From contig JAAWOU010000035.1 in assembly GCA_022799755.1 (NCBI GenBank), forward strand, positions 1 to 32,197: a stretch of DNA of 32,197 nucleotides. Reading direction: 5' to 3'. The position numbers and the translations under genes are program-made. Positions 1-8,198 of this stretch are shown here, in pieces; position 1 is the first letter of the stretch, and each line of letters begins with the position of its first letter. The DNA is from Lachnospiraceae bacterium. GTDB taxonomy: Bacteria; Bacillota; Clostridia; Lachnospirales; Lachnospiraceae. Under the pieces are notes generated by a model. It was given only the letters and a program-made list of their open reading frames with translations. It had not been told where the DNA came from and ran no database searches.

Positions 1-44
1 TCAATAAAAATATTGTATTTCGTATAGGCGAAAGGATCATGGGT

Positions 45-1775
45 ATGAATCAAAAAGTAAAACTTCCCATTGGCATCGAAAACTTTGAAAAAATGAGAAC
101 GGAAGGCTTTTATTATGTGGACAAGACAGGCTTGATCAAAGAACTGCTGGATAATTGGGGAGAAGTGAACCTTTTCACCCGCCCCCGGCGGTTCGGCAAG
201 TCGCTGAATATGAACATGCTCCGCTATTTTTTCGAATACGGATGCAACAGCGAGCTGTTTGGCGGTCTGGAAATCAGCGCCGAAAGAGGCTATTGCGAAA
301 AATACATGGGAAAATTCCCCGTGATTTCGGTTACCCTGAAAGGGGTAAGCGCAATGGACTTCGCCGGGGCGAAAGCTATGCTGCGCACCATTATCGGGAA
401 TGAAGCCATGCGGTTTTTGTATCTCATGGACAGCCCGAATCTGGCCAATGATGAAAAGGAAAGCTACAGGCAGCTGACAGCATTGGATTCCACCGGACGC
501 CAGAAGTTTTCCATGTCAGATGACATGCTTACTGACAGTCTTCGTACTTTGTCAGGCCTGCTCTGCAAGCACTTCGGACAGAAGCCGATCCTCCTGATCG
601 ACGAATACGATGTGCCTTTGGACAAGGCTCAGCAGTACGGCTATTATGACGAAATGGTCACCCTGATCCGGAATCTGTTCGGCCAGGCGCTGAAGACCAA
701 TGACAGCCTTTATTTTGCAGTATTAACAGGGTGTCTGCGCATTGCCAAGGAGAGTATTTTTACCGGGCTGAACAACCTGAAAGTATTTTCTGTAACACAT
801 AGCAGATTTGCATCCTGGTTTGGCTTTAACACAGGTGATGTAAAACAATTGCTGGAATACTATCATCTGGAAGAGAAATTTGAACTAATCCGGAAGTGGT
901 ACGATGGATACCGTTTCGGAGAAACAGAGGTGTACTGTCCATGGGATGTGATTAATTATGTGGATCTGCTGCGTGCAGAACCGAAAGCTTTCCCAAGGGC
1001 TTACTGGATCAATACCAGCGGAAACCATATCATCCGGCAGTTTATCCGTATGGCAGCGCCCGGGACAAGGCGTGAGATAGAAGCATTGGTGGCCGGAGAG
1101 ACTGTTACCCACCGCATCCGCCAGGAACTGACTTACCGGGAGCTGTACGACAGCATAGACAATCTGTGGAGCGTGCTTTTCACCACCGGCTATCTGACCC
1201 AGCGCGGGGCGGAAACCGCCGACACATACCGATTAGCCATACCAAACCTGGAAATTCGCCAGATTTTTGTAGAGCAGGTACAGGAATGGTTCCAGGAGGA
1301 GGCTCGTAAGGATACGTCTCGGTTGGACGCTTTCTGCGCCGCATTTCCCCAGGGGGACGCAGACGCAGTGGAAAGGCAGTTTAACGCCTACCTGCACAAA
1401 ACCATCAGCATCCGCGATACGGCAGTACAGGACGCGAAGAAAGAAAATTTTTACCACGGAATTCTTCTGGGGCTCTTAAGCCACAGGGAAGACTGGGTGG
1501 TGACATCCAATGTGGAGTCCGGCGACGGGTATAGCGATATCCTGGTGGAGCTGGAGGAAGAGGGCGTAGGGATTGTCATCAAGGTAAAGTATGCGAAGAA
1601 CGGAGATCTTGAGAAAGGGTGTATTGACGCCCTGGAACAGATTGAGAGAATGGGATATGGGGAATTACTGCTGGAAAATGAGATGAATACGATTTTAAAA
1701 TATGGAATCGCATGCTGTAAGAAGAAGTGTAAGGTACAGCTCGCAAGTCTTCCGGCTGCTTTTTCCGCAGAATAA
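45..1775 (+). CDS. AAA-ATPase-like protein with C-terminal PD-(D/E)XK_9 domain (DUF1703 type)
   Basis: This 576-residue protein has the layout of the AAA-ATPase-like/PDDEXK_9 family, which is abundant in Lachnospiraceae and Bacteroidetes and has no settled function. The N-terminal signature PIGIENFEKM...YYVDKT is followed by the family's variant P-loop RPRRFGKS (about residues 46-53) and Walker B ILLIDEYD (about 182-189). The C-terminal nuclease-like domain has SDILVELEEE and then IVIKVKYA. The family normally has E-x-K at this second site, but here the Glu position is Lys (about residue 513), so nuclease activity is doubtful. I chose the ATG at 45 over the one at 39 because the AAAGGA at 31-36 lies 8 nt from it but only 2 nt from the earlier ATG. 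It is a single gene followed by a long non-coding region. The ATPase family assignment is secure; the cellular role is unknown. Confidence 0.9.
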   Translation: MNQKVKLPIGIENFEKMRTEGFYYVDKTGLIKELLDNWGEVNLFTRPRRFGKSLNMNMLRYFFEYGCNSELFGGLEISAERGYCEKYMGKFPVISVTLKGVSAMDFAGAKAMLRTIIGNEAMRFLYLMDSPNLANDEKESYRQLTALDSTGRQKFSMSDDMLTDSLRTLSGLLCKHFGQKPILLIDEYDVPLDKAQQYGYYDEMVTLIRNLFGQALKTNDSLYFAVLTGCLRIAKESIFTGLNNLKVFSVTHSRFASWFGFNTGDVKQLLEYYHLEEKFELIRKWYDGYRFGETEVYCPWDVINYVDLLRAEPKAFPRAYWINTSGNHIIRQFIRMAAPGTRREIEALVAGETVTHRIRQELTYRELYDSIDNLWSVLFTTGYLTQRGAETADTYRLAIPNLEIRQIFVEQVQEWFQEEARKDTSRLDAFCAAFPQGDADAVERQFNAYLHKTISIRDTAVQDAKKENFYHGILLGLLSHREDWVVTSNVESGDGYSDILVELEEEGVGIVIKVKYAKNGDLEKGCIDALEQIERMGYGELLLENEMNTILKYGIACCKKKCKVQLASLPAAFSAE

Positions 1776-1836
1776 CCTTGTTTTATCCGGTAACAATTAC
1801 ATGATACATGCTGTATTTACAGACATTTATCACAGG

Positions 1837-1886
1837 CTGGCCGGGGAGGCAGCGCCGCCAATGGGGGAGGTGCTCTTCCCGGCCAG
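1837..1886. repeat. Inverted repeat / hairpin, 9-bp perfect arms
   Basis: CTGGCCGGG at 1837-1845 is the exact reverse complement of CCCGGCCAG at 1878-1886, with a 32-nt GC-rich loop that can fold further. It lies 60 bases after the stop of the AAA-ATPase gene. There is no T-run after the right arm, so it is not a standard intrinsic terminator. Confidence 0.6.
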
Positions 1887-1946
1887 TTATGCGCTTTGCC
1901 GATACTGCTGCTTTATCCGTTTCGCAAGCGTTTTACTTTGCTTTCT

Positions 1947-1983
1947 TGTGCGCCTTATGGCGCACTGCGCCCTAGAGCGCACA
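1947..1983. repeat. Competing GC-rich hairpins
   Basis: GTGCGCC-TTAT-GGCGCAC (1948-1965) forms a perfect 7-bp hairpin. The same left arm, TGTGCGC (1947-1953), can instead pair perfectly with GCGCACA (1977-1983), so two mutually exclusive folds exist. The role is unknown. It lies between the ATPase gene and the sugar transporter operon. Confidence 0.5.
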
Positions 1984-1994
1984 CTTCTAAAATA

Positions 1995-2021
1995 TGCAGG
2001 AAGCAAATGCAGCTTCCTGCA
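1995..2021. repeat. Recurrent AGGAAGC/GCTTCCT hairpin, copy 1
   Basis: TGCAGGAAGC (1995-2004) pairs perfectly with GCTTCCTGCA (2012-2021) around a 7-nt loop AAATGCA. A second copy at 17807-17837 has the same core and nearly the same loop, and differs by a compensated base pair. This looks like a small dispersed palindromic repeat (REP/MITE-like) or a conserved RNA hairpin. Confidence 0.65.
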
Positions 2022-2249
2022 ATGAATCTAACAGAAAACATGACATGTTCTCATACATTCACTACGGGATAGTCTTCCTGATAGCTACAACTATAAAATA
2101 GGAACCTGCCCAGAGGCAGACATAACGAATCAGGCGATGGAACCATTTTTTCAGGCATGTGGAATTAAATGAAGATCTGTGTAAAAATGTCAGAAAATAA
2201 GGCATTTTAGGAGAACAATTTTATTGTGACGTCATGAAAATATTGTTTA

Positions 2250-2278
2250 TTTACTTTCTGAGATGGCATTGTTATAAT
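2250..2278 (+). promoter_or_regulatory. Sigma-A-type promoter of sugar transporter operon A
   Basis: TTTACT (2250-2255) and TATAAT (2273-2278) are separated by 17 nt. A TG one base upstream of the -10 gives an extended -10 element. The predicted transcript would start near 2285, about 57 nt before the first permease start at 2342. Consensus matching only. Confidence 0.6.
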
Positions 2279-2341
2279 AAAAACCAGATTTTGAACAAAA
2301 AATATGGTAATGTTGAACAAAAAGAAGAGGGGCGAGACGGA

Positions 2342-3307
2342 ATGGGGGTCCAAGAGAAAACAGTCAGGACGAGAGGCATGAAACGTAAAAAGGGTTACAG
2401 AAAAAAAGTCAGCTGGCGGGAACAATGGGAATTGATGCTGATCATGCTGCCGGCTTTTGCTCTGATATTTATTTTCTGTTACATACCGATGTATGGAATT
2501 GTGATCGCTTTTCAGGAGTACGTTCCCGGAGCGCCCATGATTGCCTTCGACGGCAGTACCAGATGGGTGGGATTGAAGCATTTTATGGACTTTATTTCCT
2601 CCAGGACATTTCCCAGGCTGATACGCAATACCCTGGTTCTCAACGGGCTGAATCTGCTGTTTGGTTTCAGCATACCCATTATATTTGCGCTGATCCTGAA
2701 TGAGGTTAAGCTTTCGCGCTATAAAAAGATTGTGCAGACGGCCAGCTACCTCCCGTATTTTATATCAACCGTCATCGTGGCCGGCATGGTGCTTTCTTTC
2801 CTGGATACCAACGGACTGGTCAATACGGTGCGCAGGATGATGGGGTTGTCGGTAAAGGCATTTAACATGGATCCCAAAGCTTTTCCCGTTATCTATACGG
2901 TGACAAACGTGTGGAAGAGTTTCGGATGGGACAGCATCCTGTATCTGTCGGCCATGTCTTCCATAGACATGAATCTGTACGAGGCGGCGAAGATGGATGG
3001 AGCCAACCGCGCGCAGCAGATGTGGTATATCACGATTCCGTCGATTAAGCCTACGATCATGCTGCTGCTTATCTTTGCCATAGGCGGAATGCTGGGAACC
3101 AACACGGATCTGATTCTGCTGTTATATAATCCGGCCACCTATGAGACCGCGGATGTAATAGGGACTTATGTGTATCGTGACAGCCTGCTGGGAGGCCGGT
3201 TCAGCTTCGGTACAGCCGTGGGGCTGTTTACCTCCGTGCTGAATTTCACGCTGGTCTTCATAGCCAATAAGGTCTCGGCCAAGGTGGCAGACTACTCCCT
3301 CTGGTAG
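2342..3307 (+). CDS. Sugar ABC transporter permease, LplB-type
   Basis: This 321-residue integral membrane protein is the first permease of a binding-protein-dependent oligosaccharide importer (MalF-like, LplB branch of the CUT1 class). About six hydrophobic segments are visible, starting with LMLIMLPAFALIFIFCYIPM. The cytoplasmic EAA loop, which contacts the ATPase, is at about residues 210-230: YEAAKMDGANRAQQMWYITIP. I start at the ATG at 2342, preceded by GAGGGG (2327-2332) 9 nt upstream. A longer frame back to 2234 would overlap the -10 promoter element and begins with an atypical sequence. The partner permease and binding protein follow. No dedicated ATPase gene is present, which is normal for this class because a shared MsmK-type ATPase is usually encoded elsewhere. 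Confidence 0.92.
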   Translation: MGVQEKTVRTRGMKRKKGYRKKVSWREQWELMLIMLPAFALIFIFCYIPMYGIVIAFQEYVPGAPMIAFDGSTRWVGLKHFMDFISSRTFPRLIRNTLVLNGLNLLFGFSIPIIFALILNEVKLSRYKKIVQTASYLPYFISTVIVAGMVLSFLDTNGLVNTVRRMMGLSVKAFNMDPKAFPVIYTVTNVWKSFGWDSILYLSAMSSIDMNLYEAAKMDGANRAQQMWYITIPSIKPTIMLLLIFAIGGMLGTNTDLILLLYNPATYETADVIGTYVYRDSLLGGRFSFGTAVGLFTSVLNFTLVFIANKVSAKVADYSLW

Positions 3308-3337
3308 AGCGGCAAAACAGCCTGCACCATGCAGCCC

Positions 3338-3366
3338 GGGCCGGTATGAGGCCGGCTGCGGAACTG
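3338..3366. repeat. Intercistronic hairpin between the two permease genes
   Basis: GCAGC...CCGG pairs with CCGGCTGC across a short loop in the 97-nt gap between the permeases. No T-run follows, so it is more likely an mRNA stability or processing element than a terminator. Low certainty. Confidence 0.35.
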
Positions 3367-3404
3367 GAATAAAGCTGGAATAAGACTGAAATAGGAGAAT
3401 AAAA

Positions 3405-4313
3405 ATGGCGAAAAATACACAAATAAAATCTCATGTAAAGAACGGCTCCTGGGCATTTGACGTCTTCTGCGTCCTGTTTTGCGGAATGGTCTGCCTGGTG
3501 ACTTTATATCCCATGTACTACGTATTTATCATGTCAGTCAGCGCGCCGGAAGCGGTGAACTCCATGTCGGTATTCCTCTTCCCGAAAGGATTCCAGCTGG
3601 ATTCCTATGCAATTTTGTTTAAAGATTCACAGATGTGGAGAGCCTATGGCAATACCATTATTTACACGGTATCCAGTACGCTTTTGATATTGATAACCTC
3701 TGTACTGGGGGCTTATCCGCTGACCGTATCCGGGCTGAGAGGACGGAAGTTTTTCGTGACATTCCTGCTGATTCCCATGTACTTCGGCGGGGGATTGATT
3801 CCGTCTTTCCTGCTGATCAACAAGTTGGGACTCTATGCCACCAGATGGGCTATCATACTGCCGTCGGCTTTCAATATCTGGAATTTGATTCTGGTCAGAA
3901 CCTTTTTCTCCGGTTTGCCGGAGGAACTGAGAGAGTCGGCCAGAATGGACGGAGCGGGGCATCTGCGTATCCTGTTCCAGATTTTCCTGCCCATATCCAA
4001 AGCCGTTCTGGCAGTGGTGAGTATATACAGTATTGTGGGGATGTGGAACAGTTGGTTCAATGCGCAGGTATACCTGCCCTCGGTTGATCTGCAGCCCCTG
4101 CAGATGTATCTGAAAAGGGTGCTGGTGCAGATGTCGGTGGATTTGAGCAAGCTGAATTCCACGGAGATCGCGGATGCGGTGGAGAAGATGTTCTCGGCCA
4201 CGCAGCTGAAGTATTCCATGATTATTTTTACCACATTGCCCATTATTTTTACATATCCGTTTTTCCAGAAATACTTTATCAAAGGCGTCATGGTCGGTTC
4301 CCTCAAGGGCTGA
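3405..4313 (+). CDS. Sugar ABC transporter permease, YtcP/LplC-type
   Basis: This 302-residue second permease of importer A is MalG-like. It has about six membrane segments, beginning with VFCVLFCGMVCLVTLYPMYY. The EAA loop reads LRESARMDGAGHLRILFQIFLP (about residues 166-187). The C-terminus PFFQKYFIKGVMVGSLKG is typical of the YtcP branch. The ATG at 3405 has AGGAG about 9 nt upstream. It would form the membrane channel with the upstream permease and receive substrate from the lipoprotein encoded next. The same permease-permease-lipoprotein order recurs at 23453-27211 with clearly diverged sequences, so these are two separate importers and not a recent duplication. Confidence 0.92.
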   Translation: MAKNTQIKSHVKNGSWAFDVFCVLFCGMVCLVTLYPMYYVFIMSVSAPEAVNSMSVFLFPKGFQLDSYAILFKDSQMWRAYGNTIIYTVSSTLLILITSVLGAYPLTVSGLRGRKFFVTFLLIPMYFGGGLIPSFLLINKLGLYATRWAIILPSAFNIWNLILVRTFFSGLPEELRESARMDGAGHLRILFQIFLPISKAVLAVVSIYSIVGMWNSWFNAQVYLPSVDLQPLQMYLKRVLVQMSVDLSKLNSTEIADAVEKMFSATQLKYSMIIFTTLPIIFTYPFFQKYFIKGVMVGSLKG

Positions 4314-4355
4314 CTTTATATAACGCAATCAAAAGGAGAGAGGAAGGTACAAAAA

Positions 4356-6092
4356 ATGAGAAAAAGGATGAAAACCACGGCAGCCGTTCTGGCCTTGACA
4401 CTGTTGACCGCAGCGCTGGCAGGGTGCGGGGATCAGGGCGGACAGAGCAGTTCGGACAGCGGGCAGTCTTCTCCGGAAAGCCAGGCGTCGAATGAAAAGT
4501 CTTCAGATGAATCACAGCCGTCAGACCAGGGACAGCCGGCACAGAGCGGAGAAGTCCACAAGCTGACGATTCTGGGACCGGATCCCGGAAATCAGTTTAT
4601 CAAGTACGAGGAGAGGGAAGAATATGAGGTATGGCATGCTCTCCAGGATATGCTGGCGGAGAACGGACTGGAGCTGGAGATTGAGGCGGTTCCCCAGGAT
4701 CAGTACACGGTGATGATTCAGACACGCATGTCTTCCAGCAGCCTGCCTGATATCGTAAATGTGTCTCCCATCGATGATGCCTCTTTGATAGCCATGGGAA
4801 AACAAGGGACGATTCAGGAACTGAGCGGACTGATCGGGCAGTACAGCAACGGCAATATCGAGAGGATGTACAAGGAAAAATACAATACCGGCTATCCGCT
4901 GATTCAGACCAGCGAGGGAGAGATATACTGGCTCACCAATCTTCACAAGGGTAATACCTACGAGGGTAAGGAAGTCGTACAGGGGCTGGGCATCCAGATC
5001 AGAAAAGACTGGCTGGATAAGGCAAACCTGGAGATGCCCGAGACACTGGAGGATTTCACTAACGCGCTCCATACTTTCCGTGAGATGGATGTGAACGGAA
5101 ACGGGCAGCAGGATGAGATCATTCTGGTGGACTGCCAGACCTTTGCAAACGGCCTGGCACAGGTATTTGGTCTCGGAAACGGAATCGTGGCGCTGGATAC
5201 CGTAAACGGCAAGATTGTCTCTCCCTGGTATCAGGATCATGTGAAAGATTATTTTGTCTATGTCAATCAATTGATTCAGGACGGCATCATTGACTCTGCC
5301 ACTGTTGGCTCCACAGACCTGCAGAACCAGCGTCTGGCGGATAATCTGGTAGGCTCCTGGTACGCATATGATGGCGCCACCTATCTGGATGCTTATGTGA
5401 CCAATGGGACAGAGGGGGTTGATTATGAACCTGTCTTTACACTGACAGATGCGGCGGAAGGCTGCGTGCCCTGGAAAGAAGTGGAGACTTCCCAACTGGT
5501 ATGGGATCGCTATTGCATCACCAAAGCCTGCACGGATCTGGAAGGCGTGGTAAAGTTCCTGGATATGATTTACTCGGAGGAATACAGCGATATTCTGACC
5601 TGGGGCATTGAGGGAAAGGATTTCGAAGTAAGGGACGGCATGAAAGTGTCTCTGATAAACAGCATGACCAACGAGGAGAAAGGCGCTGCAAAGCGTTCCA
5701 GCGGTTCGCCTCTGTGGGGCGGTCTGCTGCCCCGTATACAGACCAGCGTGGATTATCCCACCAAGGAAGCCTGGGAAGAGCAGCAGAGAACGGAAAACAA
5801 GAGCGAACTGAAGATTCAGGCTTTGGAGAAGGGCGTTGACTACAAAGAGTGGTGTCCGCTGATGCTGGATAACTTCCTGGCCATGGCTACGGACGAAGAA
5901 AACGAGACCATCAACAGAGTGCAGACCGGAATTCAGACCTACTCGGATGAACTGTGCATAAAGCTGGCGCAGGGAACCGCTTCTCTGGATGATTTTGACT
6001 CTTATCTGGAAGAACTGAAAGAACTGGGACTGGATGAGCTGATCGCGGTTCAGCAGGCCCGCTACGACCGTTTCGTTCAGAGCCAGAACTAA
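4356..6092 (+). CDS. Extracellular solute-binding lipoprotein of sugar importer A
   Basis: This is a 578-residue lipoprotein of the LplA-like family 1 binding proteins. The N-terminus MRKRMKTTAAVLALTLL continues to the lipobox LAGC with Cys24 as the lipidation site. A low-complexity Ser/Gln/Glu linker of about 40 residues acts as a tether before the binding domain (HKLTILGPDPGNQF...). The ATG at 4356 follows a clear GGAGAGAGGAAGG ribosome binding region. As the last gene of the transporter trio, it should capture oligosaccharides at the outer membrane face and deliver them to the two permeases. The ligand cannot be read from sequence. The glycosidases downstream suggest alpha-galactosyl or alpha-GalNAc oligosaccharides. 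Confidence 0.92.
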   Translation: MRKRMKTTAAVLALTLLTAALAGCGDQGGQSSSDSGQSSPESQASNEKSSDESQPSDQGQPAQSGEVHKLTILGPDPGNQFIKYEEREEYEVWHALQDMLAENGLELEIEAVPQDQYTVMIQTRMSSSSLPDIVNVSPIDDASLIAMGKQGTIQELSGLIGQYSNGNIERMYKEKYNTGYPLIQTSEGEIYWLTNLHKGNTYEGKEVVQGLGIQIRKDWLDKANLEMPETLEDFTNALHTFREMDVNGNGQQDEIILVDCQTFANGLAQVFGLGNGIVALDTVNGKIVSPWYQDHVKDYFVYVNQLIQDGIIDSATVGSTDLQNQRLADNLVGSWYAYDGATYLDAYVTNGTEGVDYEPVFTLTDAAEGCVPWKEVETSQLVWDRYCITKACTDLEGVVKFLDMIYSEEYSDILTWGIEGKDFEVRDGMKVSLINSMTNEEKGAAKRSSGSPLWGGLLPRIQTSVDYPTKEAWEEQQRTENKSELKIQALEKGVDYKEWCPLMLDNFLAMATDEENETINRVQTGIQTYSDELCIKLAQGTASLDDFDSYLEELKELGLDELIAVQQARYDRFVQSQN

Positions 6093-6170
6093 GGATTGCT
6101 ATGGGAATTTGAAAATTGTATCATAATGTAAACGGGCAGTTGCGGCCCGCTGGCATACGGGGGTGAACAG

Positions 6171-8075
6171 ATGGCAAATAAAAGGTTCAGTAAGTATTTC
6201 TGGCATAATATGAGGCTGTTCACCTCTGTTTTTTATGTGATCTGCACGGTTGCCACTTTGGTATTTCTGTATATAATGAGCAGTAATCAGCTGGAGAAGA
6301 TCGAAATCCGGTATCAAAATACGGCAAAGAACTGCAGTGTGGAAATCGATGCAAAATTAAAAGAAATCCGAAAACTGATAAACGATATTTCAATGATCAC
6401 ATGGGTGAAGAAACTTTCTTCCTCTTCGGAGGTTTTTCTGCGGGAGTTCGATGATCTGCAGAGGCTGGAATGCCAGGCGGAACTAACGCGCTATTTCACT
6501 ATGGACGGCGCTATTTCGGATATTGCGCTGTATATGGCGGACAGGGGGGCCGTGCTGAGCCAGAGAGGCTGGTTTACGGAGAGTGAATATAAGGCCTGCA
6601 TGAAAGGAAAGTGCGATCTGGATCTGGACGCCGTGCTGGAAGCTGCCAGGGTAAAGGGAAATATCATGGCTTTCGGGGAAGAGGCGTACAACACCGGAAC
6701 CCAGAACCTGGCGCTAATCAGCAATCTGATCAATGTGGAGGAACCGCCGGCCAGCCTGATCCTCATTCTGAACAGGGAGGCATTTAACCAAAGTCTGGCA
6801 AAGCTGGGAGGAGAGACGGTTGTGGGGATTGAAGTGCTGAATCTTTCGGGTGAGGCAGTCTTTTTCAACAGCCGCGAGATTCCGGAGGGGTGGACGGAGG
6901 AGATAGATTCCAGTGTTTTTCCGCTGCGTTACCGGATTACCTGCCAGGATCCCTCTAAGCTGCTGGGGGAAAGCCACGGACTGACCTGGACTTTTATGGC
7001 TGTCATGCTTCTGATGCTGGCACTGGCGGCATTATTGTCCTTTTTGCTGTCGCTGCACAATATAAGACCGCTGCAGAATCTGGTGGGAAAGATCGGTAAA
7101 GTGGCGGGAGATGGGTTTGAGAATCGTGGTGGGGGGGTAACGGAGTTCGAGCAGATCGAGAACTTTGTACAAACACTTTATTTACAGAAAAAGAGTCTGC
7201 AGGAGAGCCTGCAGGAAAATTCGAAGCAGGCAAAACAGTATGCGCTGCTGCTGATCCTGTCCGGGGACGAGAAGTTTGTACAGGGAGGGCTGTCCTGGTT
7301 TGAGACGCTGGAGATCCCTTTTACGGAGGAAATGGCTTATTTCGTTTGGCTCATTCAGCCGGAAGCGGAGACAGGAGAGCCGGTCAGCGTGCTGGATCTG
7401 TTTCTGGAGCTGCAGCCTCTGATGGATGCGGCGGAAGAAGTCCGCATCGGTTCAGGCCAATTGGCTTTAATCATCGGCTATGATCCGGGAGAGGGAACGC
7501 CGGACCTGGAAGAGACGGTGGAGCTGGTCAGGCTTCTGACTATGGAACGTACAAATGTTCTGCTTCAGATAGAGACGGAAAAGGCAGATACACCGGGAAT
7601 CGCGGGGATCTCTCATGCATGGTACCGGATGGTACAGCGCCTACAGCAGCAAGACGGGGCGGAGGAGGATCTGCGGGGAAGAGAACTTGTGGCGTATATT
7701 GATGCGCATTTCTGTGACCCGGAGCTGTCGCTGAAAGATCTGGGCCAGAGGTGGGGGCTGTCGGTTTCCACGGTTTCCAGGCTGTGCAAGGAGGCCATGG
7801 GGGTCAGCTTCCTGGCCTATCTGACATCCCTGCGCCTGGACAAGGCAAAAGAACTTCTGGCATGTTCGGAGATGACGCCGGCGCAGGTAGCGGAGGCAGT
7901 TGGATATACCAGCGAGTATTCTTTCCGAAGGGCATTTTCCAGAAACGAAAACTGCAGACTGCAGGACTGGATCGCAGAGAATCGAAAGGAATCAAAGACC
8001 CCGCTGCAAGCAACGGGGTATCAATCTTGCAGCGCTGCAGAGCAGAAAGTGTCCGAAGGACACTTTGGTATTTGA
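6171..8075 (+). CDS. Membrane-anchored AraC-family regulator (YesN/YtdP-like sensor)
   Basis: This 634-residue one-protein sensor and regulator has a first membrane helix near residues 17-37 (LFTSVFYVICTVATLVFLYIM), an extracytoplasmic sensing region of about 230 residues and a second helix near 271-293. A cytoplasmic linker follows, then a C-terminal AraC double helix-turn-helix at about 505-605 (ELSLKDLGQRWGLSVSTVSRLCKEAMGVSF and the second helix pair ending VGYTSEYSFRRAFSR). The usual PxxYR end of the domain is replaced by LQDWIAENR. The last ~30 residues are unusual because the frame runs through a DNA hairpin (8046-8066). The start has GGGGGTGA upstream. Regulators of this type commonly control adjacent LplABC-type importers in response to external sugars, so it probably controls cluster A. 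Confidence 0.88.
   Translation: MANKRFSKYFWHNMRLFTSVFYVICTVATLVFLYIMSSNQLEKIEIRYQNTAKNCSVEIDAKLKEIRKLINDISMITWVKKLSSSSEVFLREFDDLQRLECQAELTRYFTMDGAISDIALYMADRGAVLSQRGWFTESEYKACMKGKCDLDLDAVLEAARVKGNIMAFGEEAYNTGTQNLALISNLINVEEPPASLILILNREAFNQSLAKLGGETVVGIEVLNLSGEAVFFNSREIPEGWTEEIDSSVFPLRYRITCQDPSKLLGESHGLTWTFMAVMLLMLALAALLSFLLSLHNIRPLQNLVGKIGKVAGDGFENRGGGVTEFEQIENFVQTLYLQKKSLQESLQENSKQAKQYALLLILSGDEKFVQGGLSWFETLEIPFTEEMAYFVWLIQPEAETGEPVSVLDLFLELQPLMDAAEEVRIGSGQLALIIGYDPGEGTPDLEETVELVRLLTMERTNVLLQIETEKADTPGIAGISHAWYRMVQRLQQQDGAEEDLRGRELVAYIDAHFCDPELSLKDLGQRWGLSVSTVSRLCKEAMGVSFLAYLTSLRLDKAKELLACSEMTPAQVAEAVGYTSEYSFRRAFSRNENCRLQDWIAENRKESKTPLQATGYQSCSAAEQKVSEGHFGI
8046..8066. repeat. Perfect 9-bp hairpin at the end of the AraC gene
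   Basis: AAAGTGTCC (8046-8054), loop GAA, GGACACTTT (8058-8066). It lies inside the last codons of the AraC frame. With no T-run it is not a clear terminator, but it could reduce read-through or stabilise the 3' end. Confidence 0.5.
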
Positions 8076-8089
8076 CCCTCGCGGCATTC

Positions 8090-8121
8090 GTCAAATGTGC
8101 ATGCAGGCATGCCCACTTGAC
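8090..8121. repeat. Imperfect palindrome between AraC and GH36 genes
   Basis: GTCAAATGTGCATGC (8090-8104) pairs with GCATGCCCACTTGAC (8107-8121) at 13 of 15 positions around a 2-nt loop. The flanks (CCCTCGCGG on the left, CTCGCGGG on the right) extend a weaker symmetry. This is either a cruciform/REP-like element or an operator. It sits in the 123-base gap before the GH36 gene. Confidence 0.45.
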
Positions 8122-8198
8122 TCATTGCTCGCGGGAATAAAGACAGCATCTTCCCGGGTATAAAACCAGCGGCACATGTGCCGGAACCGGAGGGGAAG

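Larger units (their letters stand above)
1776..2341. other. Long intergenic region with several hairpins and a promoter
   Basis: No convincing gene is visible in these 566 bases. From left to right they hold a hairpin with 9-bp arms (1837-1886), a cluster of mutually exclusive GC-rich hairpins (1947-1983), a 27-nt hairpin resembling one at 17807-17837, a short perfect palindrome AACATG-A-CATGTT near 2037, and a promoter-like element (2250-2278) serving the transporter operon. Open frames here have no ribosome binding site and no recognisable motif. Confidence 0.7.

Noticed and set aside
1702..2025. 107-codon frame overlapping the end of the AAA-ATPase gene
   Set aside because: No ribosome binding site, it spans several hairpins, and it has no recognisable motif.
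2234..2341. N-terminal extension of the first permease
   Set aside because: It would start upstream of and include the -10 promoter element. The ATG at 2342 has a good ribosome binding site.
3627..4328. 233-codon frame on the - strand
   Set aside because: Antisense to the second permease gene. The translation is rich in Gln, His and Arg with no domain, typical of a shadow.
4521..5495. 324-codon frame on the - strand
   Set aside because: Antisense to a clear solute-binding lipoprotein gene; no ribosome binding site or motif.
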